Assembly (NCBI RefSeq): GCF_037975245.1
Contig: NC_092580.1
Location: forward strand, 25,528,501-25,592,500
DNA: 64,000 nt
Source of the DNA: Apostichopus japonicus
Lineage: Eukaryota; Echinodermata; Holothuroidea; Aspidochirotida; Stichopodidae
Direction of reading: 5' to 3'
A program made the position numbers and the translations under genes. Below, piece after piece: positions 55,310 through 64,000 of the stretch (its first letter is position 1; every line of letters starts with the position of its first letter). The notes under the pieces were generated by a model, which was not told the DNA's origin, ran no database searches, and saw only the letters and a program-made list of their open reading frames with translations.

Positions 55310-58300
55310 GGTCAGTGTAGAAAATTACCTTGTCTAACTTTTACCCGCTACCTCCCATATGTGAAACCATTATGTTGGGCAATGGGGGGGGGAGGGGGGA
55401 TGGTGAGGGGGCAACTGGGAAAGCAGGTATGCATGTTAGCGCTGTCATTCGCATAGCATATTTGAAAGCATAGGATTTTATGTGAATTCATCCTTGTTGA
55501 ATGGGATGGAGGGTCGGTGGGGGGGGAAGGGGTGGATCCAAGTGACTTGGCTGCCCTCTTGGACATAATTTGCATTTATCCCTGCTACATAAAGTTTGAT
55601 ATGTCTTGAAAATTACAGATTGTACCCTATCACACTATCTAGCTCATTGCATGGGGCAGTTGGTGTCGGTTACTATGGAATCAGGTACCATATACAGGGT
55701 TAGACCTCCATAATGCCCTAATATTGTGATATTATGTCTAAATAATGTTTTCATATCATTCCACTAGTTGAGTGGGAATGAGGGGTGGTTATGATTGGAA
55801 AGCGCCATTAAGAAAATACACTGTTGCATATGCTACATTCATACAATTTGATATATCTCAGAGAAAATATGGTTGAACACTGTTGTGGTTTTCTCATATT
55901 GTTCCAGAAAGATTTTTTTACCATTTCCAACAGCATAGATTAAAGTGATGTATATTAAATGTAATGTAGAATGTTTTTTTTTTTCAACTATTAGGGTCCC
56001 CATAATGTGTGTGAGAATTTAATGAACAGTCTAATATTAATTTTTGACCATCTTATTTCCACCGTTTCAAAGTTTCGATGTCATTCCAAATTGGTAAACT
56101 GCTTAGACTCAAATACATCAGTGTAGAAAATTACCTTGTACAACTTTTACAGGCTCCACCCATATGTGGATCCATCATGTGGAGCAGTTAGGGGTTGGGG
56201 GGGGGGGGTTGCTGGTTTTTTTTTACCATTCCCAACAGCATAGATTGAGGTGATGTATATTAAATGCTAGGTAAAAGGTGCCTTTTTCCCCAACTTTTAG
56301 GGTCCCCATAATGTGTGTGAGAATTTAAGGAACAGTCTAATATTAACTTTTGAACATCTTATTTCCACCAATTCAGAGTTTCAATGTCATTCCAAATTGG
56401 TAAATTGCTTTGACTCAAATATATCAGTGTAGAAAAATACCTTGTACAACTTTTACAGGCTCCACCAATATGTGGAACCATCATGTGGAGCAGAAGGGGG
56501 AGGGGAGGGGGGAGGGTAGCAACTGCGAAAGCAGGTTAGAGCTCTCATTAGGATCAAATATTTGAAAGCATAGGATTTTATGTGAATTCATCTTTGTTGA
56601 ATGGGATGGAGGGTCGGTGGGGGGGGGGGGTGGATCCAAGTGACTTGGCTGCCCTCTTGGACCTAATTTGCTTTTATCCCTGCTACATAAAGTTTGATAT
56701 GTCTTGAAAATTACAGATTGTACACTATCTAGCTCATTGCATGGGGCAGTTCAAGGTGTGGGTTACTATGGAATCAGGTACCGTATACAGGGTTAGACCT
56801 CCATGATGCCCTAATATTGTGATATTATGTCTAAATAATGTTTTCATATCATTCCACTAGTTGAGTGGGAATGAGGGGTGGTTATGATTGGAAAGCGCCA
56901 TTAAGAAAATACGCTGTTGCATATGCTACATTCACACAATTTGATATATCTCAGAGAAAATATGGTTGTACACTGCTGTGGTTTTCTCATATTGTTCCAG
57001 AAAGATTTTTTTACCATTTCCAACAGCATAGATTAAGGTGATGTATATTAAATGTAATGTAGAATGTTTTTTTTATTCAACTATTAGGGTCCCCATAATG
57101 TGTGTGAGAATTGAATGAAGTCTAATATTAATTTTTGACCATCTTATTTCCACCGTTTCAAAGTTTCGATGTCATTCCAAATTGGTAAACTGCTTAGACT
57201 CAAATACATCAGTGTAGAAAATTACCTTGTACAACTTTCACAGGCTCCACCCATATGTGGATCCATCATGTGGTGCAGTTAGGGGTGCGGGGGGCGGGGG
57301 TTGCTGTAGAGGGCAACTGGGAATGCAGGTACATAGGTTTGAGATCTCATTATATCAAATATTTGAAAGCATAGGATTTTATGTGTGTTCATCCTTGTTG
57401 AATGGGATGGAGGGTGGGGAGGGGGTGGGTCCAAGGGGCTTGGCAGGAGACTATTTGCTTTTATCCCTGCTAAATAAAGTTTGATATGTCTTGAAAATTA
57501 CAGATTGTACACTATCTAGCTCATTGTACGGAGCAATTGGTGTGGGTTACTATGTAATCAGGTACCGTATTCAGGGTTATAGACCTCCATGATGCCCTAA
57601 TATTGTGATATTATGTCTAAATAATGTTTTCATATCATTCCACTAGTTGAGTGGGAATGAGGGGTGGAGATGATTGGAAAGCCCTGTTAAGAATATACAC
57701 TGTTGCATATGCTACATTCACACAATTTGATATATCTCAGAGAAAATAGGGTTGTACACTGTACTGCAACTGGGAAAGCAAGTTTGATATGCAACTGGGA
57801 AAGCAGGTTTTATATGGAACCATCATGTGGAGCAGAAAGGGGGAGGGGAGGGGGGTAGCAACTGGGAAAGCAGGTTAGAGCTCTCATTAGGATCAAATAT
57901 TTGAAAGCATAGGATTTTATATGAATTCATCCTTTTTGAATGGGATGGAGGGTCAGTGGGGGGGGGGTGGATCCAAGTGACTTGGCTGCCCTCTTGGACA
58001 TAATTTGCTTTTATCCCTGCTACATAAAGTTTGATATGTCTTGAAAATTACAGATTGTACACTATCTAGCTCATTGCATGGGGCAGTTCAAGGTGTGGGT
58101 TACTATGGAATCAGGTACCGTAGACAGGGTTAGACCTCCATAATGTCCTAATATTGTGATATTATGTCTAAATAATGTTTTCATATCATTCCACTAGTTG
58201 AGTGGGAATGAGGGGTGGAGATGATTGGAAAGCCCTGTTAAGAATATACACTGTTGCATATGCTACATTCACACAATTTGATATATCTCAGAGAAAATAT

Positions 58301-61300
58301 GGTTGTACACTGTTGTGGTTTTCTCATATTGTTCCAGAAAGATTTTTTTACCATTTCCAACAGCACAGATTAAGGTATATTAAATGATAGTTAATTTTTT
58401 TTTTTTTTTTTAACTATTAGGGTCCCCATAATGTGTGTGAGAATTTAATAAAGTCTTATATTAATTTTTGACCATCTTATTTCCACCGTTTCAAAGTTTC
58501 GATGTCATTCCAAATTGGTAAACTGCTTAGACTCAAATACATCAGTGTAGAAAATTACCTTGTACAACTTGTACAGGCTCCACCAATATATGGAACCATC
58601 ATGTGGAGCAGAAAGGGGGAGGGGAGGGGGGGGGGGTTAGCAACTGGGAAAGCAGGTTAGAGCTCTCATTAGGATCAAATATTTGAAAGCATAGGATTTT
58701 ATGTGAATTCGTCCTTGTTGAATGGGATGGAGGGTCGGTGGGGGGGGGGGGTGGATCCAAGTGACTTGGCTGCCCTCTTGGACATAATTTGCTTTTATCC
58801 CTGCTACATAAAGTTTGATATGTCTTGAAAATTACAGATTGTACACTATCTAGCTCATTGCATGGGGCAGTTCAAGGTGTGGGTTACTATGGAATCAGGT
58901 ACCGTATACAGGGTTAGACCTCCATAATGTCCTAATATTGTGATATTATGTCTAAATAATGTTTTCATATCATTCCACTAGTTGAGTGGGAATGAGGGGT
59001 GGAGATGATTGGAAAGCCCTGTTAAGAATATACACTGTTGCATATGGTACATTCACACAATTTGATATATCTCAGAGAAAATATGGTTGTACACTGTTGT
59101 GGTTTTCTCATATTGTTCCAGAAAGATTTTTTTACCATTTCCAACAGCACAGATTAAGGTATATTAAATGATAGTTAATTTTTTTTTTTTTTTAACTATT
59201 AGGGTCCCCATAATGTGTGTGAGAATTTAATAGTGTCTTATATTAATTTTTGACCATCTTATTTCCACCGTTTCAAAGTTTCGATGTCATTCCAAATTGG
59301 TAAACTGCTTAGACTCAAATACATCAGTGTAGAAAATTACCTTGTACAACTTGTAGGCTCCACCAATATATGGAACCATCATGTGGAGCAGAAAGGGGGA
59401 GGGGAGGGGGGGGGGGGTTAGCAACTGGGAAAGCAGGTTAGAGCTCTCATTAGGATCAAATATTTGAAAGCATAGGATTTTATGTGAATTCGTCCTTGTT
59501 GAATGGGATGGAGGGTCGGTGGGGGGGGGGTGGATCCAAGTGACTTGGCTGCCCTCTTGGACATAATTTGCTTTTATCCCTGCTACATAAAGTTTGATAT
59601 GTCTTGAAAATTACAGATTGTACACTATCACACTATCTAGCTCATTGCATGGGGCAGTTGGTGTCGGTTACTATGGAATCAGGTACCATATACAGGATAA
59701 GACCTCCATAATGCCCTAATATTGTGATATTATGTCTAAATAATGTTTTCATATCATTCCACTAGTTGAGTGGGAATGAGGGGTGGTTATGATTGGAAAG
59801 CGCTATTAAGAATATACACTGTTGCATATGCTACTGTACATTCACACAATTTGATATATCTCAGAGAAAATAGGGTTGTACACTGTACTGCAACTGGGAA
59901 AGCAGGTTTGAGCTCTCATTAGGATCAAATATTTGAAAGCATAGGATTTTATGTGAATTCATCTTTGTTGAATGGGATGGAGGGTCATTGGGGGGGGGGG
60001 TGGATCCAAGTGACTTGGCTGCCCTCTTGGACATAATTTGCTTTTATCCCTGCTATATAAAGTTTGATATGTCTTGAAAATTACAGATTGTACACTATCT
60101 AGCTCATTGCATGGGGCAGTTCAAGGTGTGGGTTACTATGGAATCAGTTACCGTATACAGGGTTAGACCTCCATGATGCCCTAATATTGTCATATTATGT
60201 CTTAATAATGTTTTCATATCATTCCACTAGTTGAGTGGGAATGAGGGGTGGTTATGATTGGAAAGCGCCATTAAGAAAATACGCTGTTGCATATGCTACA
60301 TTCATACAATTTGATATATCTCAGAGAAAATATGGTTGTACACTGTTGTGGTTTTCTCATATTGTTCCAGAAAGATTTTTTTACCATTTCCAACAGCATA
60401 GATTAAAGTGATGTATATTAAATGTAATGTAGAATGTTTTTTTTTTCAACTATTAGGGTCCCCATTATGTATGTGAGAATTTAATGAACATCGCTGCCAT
60501 TAATTTTTGACCATCTTATTTCCACCGTTTCAAGGTTTCCATGCCATCCCAAATTGGGAAACTGCTTAGACTCAAATACATCAGTGTAGAAAATTACCTT
60601 GTACAACTTTTACAGACTCCACCCATATGTGGATCCATCATGTGGTGCAGTTAGGGGTGCAGGGGGGAGGGGGTTGCTGTAGAGGGCAACTGGGAATGCA
60701 GGTACATAGGTTTGAGATCTCATTAATATCAAATATTTGAAAGCATAGGATTTTATGTGTATTCATCCTTGTTGAATGGGATCGAGGGTGGGGAGGGGGT
60801 GGGTCCAAGGGGCTTGGCAGGAGATTATTTGCTTTTATCCCTGCTAAATAAAGTTTGATATGTCTTGAAAATTACAGATTGTTCACTATCTAGCTCATTG
60901 CACGGAGCAATTGGTGTGGGTTACTATGGAATCAGGTACCGTATACAGGGTTAGACCTCCATAATGCCCTAATATTGTGATATTATGTCTAAATAATGTT
61001 TTCATATCATTCCACTAGTTGAGTGGGAATGAGGGGTGGAGATGATTGGAAAGCGCTATTGAGAAAATACGCTGTTGCATATGCTACATTCATACAATTT
61101 GATATATCTCAGAGAAAATATGGTTGTACACTGTTACGGTTTTCTCCTATTGTTTGAGGAAGATTTTTTTTACCATTTCCAACAGCACAGATTAAGGTGC
61201 ATTAAATGATAGGTAATTTTATTTTTGTTTTCAACTTTTAGGGTCCCATTATGTATATGAGAATTTAATGAACATCTACCATTAATTTTTGACCATCTTA

Positions 61301-64000
61301 TTTCCACCATTTCAAGGTTGCCATGTCATCCCAAATTGGTAAACTGCTTAGACTCAAATACATCAGTGTAGAAAATTACCTTGTACAACTTTTACAGGCT
61401 CCACCCATATATGGAACCATCATGTGGAGCAGAAAGGGGGAGGGTAGCAACTGGGAAAGCAGGTTGAGCTCTCATTAAGATCAAATATTTGAAAGCATAG
61501 GATTTTATGTGAATTCGTCCTTGTTGAATGGGATGGAGGGTCGGTGCGGGGGGGGGGGGATCCAAGTGACTTGGCTGCCCTCTTGGACATAATTTGCTTT
61601 TATCCCTGCTACATAAAGTTTGATATGTCTTGAAAATTACAGATTGTACACTATCTAGCTCATTGCATGGGGCAGTTGGTGTCAGTTAGTATGGAATCAG
61701 GTACCATATACAGGGTTAGACCTCCATAATGCCCTAATATTGTGATATGTCTAAATAATGATTTCATATCATTCCACTAGTTGAGTGGGAATGAGGGTTG
61801 GTTACGATTGGAAAGCGCCATTAAGAAAATACGCTGTTGCATATGCTACATTCATACAATTTGATATATCTCAGAGAAAATATGGTTGTACACTGTTTTG
61901 ATTTTCTCATATTGTTCCAGAAAGATTTTTTTTACCATTTCCAACAGCATAGATTAAGGTGATGTATATTAAATGTAATGTAGAATGTTTTGTTTTCAAC
62001 TATTAGGGTCCCCATAATGTGTGTGAGAATTTAATGAAGTCTAATATTAATTTTTGACCATCTTATTTCCACCGTTTCAAAGTTTCGATGTCATTCCAAA
62101 TTGGTAAACTGCTTAGACTCAAATACATCAGTGTAGAAAATTACCTTGTACAACTTTTACAGGCTCCACCCATATGTGGATCCATCATGTGGTGCAGTTA
62201 GGGGTGCGGGGGTTGCTGTAGAGGGCAACTGGGAATGCAGGTACATAGGTTTGAGATCTCATTAATATCAAATATTTGAAAGCATAGGATTTTATGTGTA
62301 TTCATCCTTGTTGAATGGGATGGAGGGTGGGGAGGGGGTGGGTCCAAGGGGCTTGGCAGGAGATTATTTGCTTTTATCCCTGCTAAATAAAATTTGATAT
62401 GTCTTGAAAATTACAGATTGTTCACTATCTAGCTCATTGCACGGAGCAATTGGTGTGGGTTACTATGGAATCAGGTACCGTATACAGAGTTAGACCTCCA
62501 TGATGCCCTAATATTGTGATATTATGTCTAAATAATGTTGTCATATCATTCCACTAGTTGAGTGGGAATGAGGGGTGGAGGTGATTGGAAAGCGCTATTG
62601 AGAAAATAAGCTGTTGCATATGCTACATTCATACAATTTGATATATCTCAGAGAAAATAGGGTTGTACACTGTTACTGCAACTGGGAAAGCAGGTTTGAG
62701 CTCTCATTAGGATCAAATATTTGAAAGCATAGGATTTTATGCGAATTCATCCTTGTTGAATGGGATGGAGGGTCAGTGTGGCGGGGGGGGGGGGATGGAT
62801 CCAAGTGACTTGGCTGCCCTCTTGGACATAATTTGCTTTTATCCCTGCTACATAAAGTTTGATATGTCTTGAAAATGACAGATTGTACACTATCTCACTA
62901 CCTAGCTCATTGCATGGGGCAGTTGGTGTCAGTTAGTATGGAATCAGGTACCGTATACAGGGTTAGACCTCCATAATGCCCTAATATTGTGATATTATGT
63001 CTAAATAATGTTTTCATATCATTCCACTAGTTGAGTGGGAATGAGGGGTGGTTACTATTGGAAAGCGCCATTAAGAAAATACGCTGTTGCATATATGCTA
63101 CATTCATACAATTTGATATATCTCAGAGAAAATAGGGTTGTACACTGTTTTGATTTTCTCATATTGTTCCAGAAAGATTTTATTTACCATTTCCAACAGC
63201 ATAGATTAAGGTGATGTATATTAAATGTAATGTAGAATGTTTTTTTTTTTCAACTATTAGGGTCCCCATAATGTGTGTCAGAATTTAAGGAAGTCTAATA
63301 TTAATTTTTGACCATCTTATTTCCACCGTTTCAAAGTTTCGATGTCATTCCAAATTGGTAAACTGCTTAGACTCAAATACATCAGTGTAGAAAATTACCT
63401 TGTACAACTTTTACAGGCTCCACCCATATGTGGATCCATCATGTGGTGCAGTTAGGGGTGCGGGGGTGGGGGGGCGGGGGTTGCTGTAGAGGGAAACTGG
63501 GAATGCAGGTACATAGGTTTGAGATCTCATTAAAATCAAATATTTGAAAGCATAGGATTTTATGTGTATTCATCCTTGTTGAATGGGATGGAGGGTCAGT
63601 GGGGGGGGGGGAAGGGGTGGATCCAAGTGACTTGGCTGCCCTCTTGGACATAATTTGCATTTATCCCTGCTACATAAAGTTTGATATGTCTTGAAAATGA
63701 CAGATTGTACACTATCACACTATCTAGCTCAGTGCATGGGGCAGTTGGTGTCAGTTACTATGGAATCAGGTACCGTATACAGGGTTAGACCTACATAATG
63801 CCCTAATATTGTGAATTTATGTCTTAATAATGTTTTCATATCATTCCACTAGTTGAGTGGGAATGAGGGGTGGAGGTGATTGGAAAGCGCTATTGAGAAA
63901 ATACACTGTTGCATATGCTACATTCATACAATTTGATATATCTCAGAGAAAATAGGGTTGTACACTGTTACGGTTTTCTCCTATTGTTTGAGAAAGATTT
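55310..64000 (+). repeat. Satellite array, about 780-bp unit, runs off the window
   Basis: About twelve copies of the anchor tcattccactagttgagtg occur near 55757, 56850, 57640, 58190, 58972, 59755, 60222, 61007, 61776, 62547, 63020 and 63843. Most spacings are 770-820, with shorter ones near 470 and 550. Other constant motifs are agtttgatatgtcttgaaaa, gggtccccataatgtgtgtg and aaattaccttgtacaac. Units carry poly-G runs. Short units share the junction gtacactg-tactgcaactggg. Short open frames inside are repeated by-products, not genes. Confidence 0.93.

Noticed and set aside
58202-59171. Two near-identical 61-codon frames (58202 and 58986)
   Set aside because: They are the same part of two satellite units; repetition explains the similarity, and other units have stops.

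Overview
This looks like AT-rich nuclear DNA from an animal. The evidence is GT-AG introns, an immunoglobulin-superfamily (IgSF) receptor gene, a Jockey/CR1-group LINE, hAT and MITE-like elements, a Ty3-type integrase fragment, long (AT)n microsatellites and a satellite array. There is no sign of bacterial gene organisation. A marine invertebrate deuterostome, perhaps an echinoderm, is my guess from the expanded IgSF receptor and the style of the repeats. No ribosomal or mitochondrial marker is present to confirm it.

The centrepiece is one plus-strand gene from about 9663 to 42151. I assembled it by eye from exons joined by GT-AG introns in compatible phase. In order it has a signal-peptide exon (9663-9741), a one-domain Ig exon (13529-13837), a larger exon with two Ig-like units (14879-15523), a third ectodomain exon (16225-16560), a transmembrane exon (16866-16991) and a juxtamembrane cytoplasmic exon (17276-17445). 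About 39 very small exons follow, nearly all phase 0-0 and mostly exactly 54 nt (18 codons). They encode a roughly 675-residue cytoplasmic tail made of 18-residue, probably helical units. All the mini-exons are open and most have good splice sites, although large transposons sit in the introns between them. Some mini-exons are recent tandem duplicates: four copies at 38781-40619, and a pair at 26678 and 26909. A dead copy lies at 38638-38692. I do not recognise this architecture, and it is the best candidate for an undescribed system.

The gene lies in a tandem segmental duplication. Roughly 185-13880 (copy A) is repeated at about 43205-52540 (copy B), some 43 kb downstream. The repeat covers the intergenic DNA, the leader exon and the first Ig exon. 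In copy B (50202-50280 and 52173-52481) both exons are intact, but no later exon appears before the window ends. Instead there are microsatellites, a tRNA-derived SINE-like piece, a fold-back element and a satellite of about 780 bp that runs off the end. Insertions found in only one copy can be ordered relative to the duplication: an hAT element with a matching empty site, a Ty3 integrase fragment, a 1.7 kb composite with a nested MITE, and extra intron DNA.

Layout: 1-9662 intergenic copy A with transposons; 9663-42151 receptor gene, with a 3.1 kb TIR element at 21070-24174 and a broken LINE at about 28200-32546 in its introns; 42152-50201 3' flank and intergenic copy B; 50202-52481 first two exons of a second receptor; 52482-64000 repeats. 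All exon calls are from sequence inspection and need transcript support.
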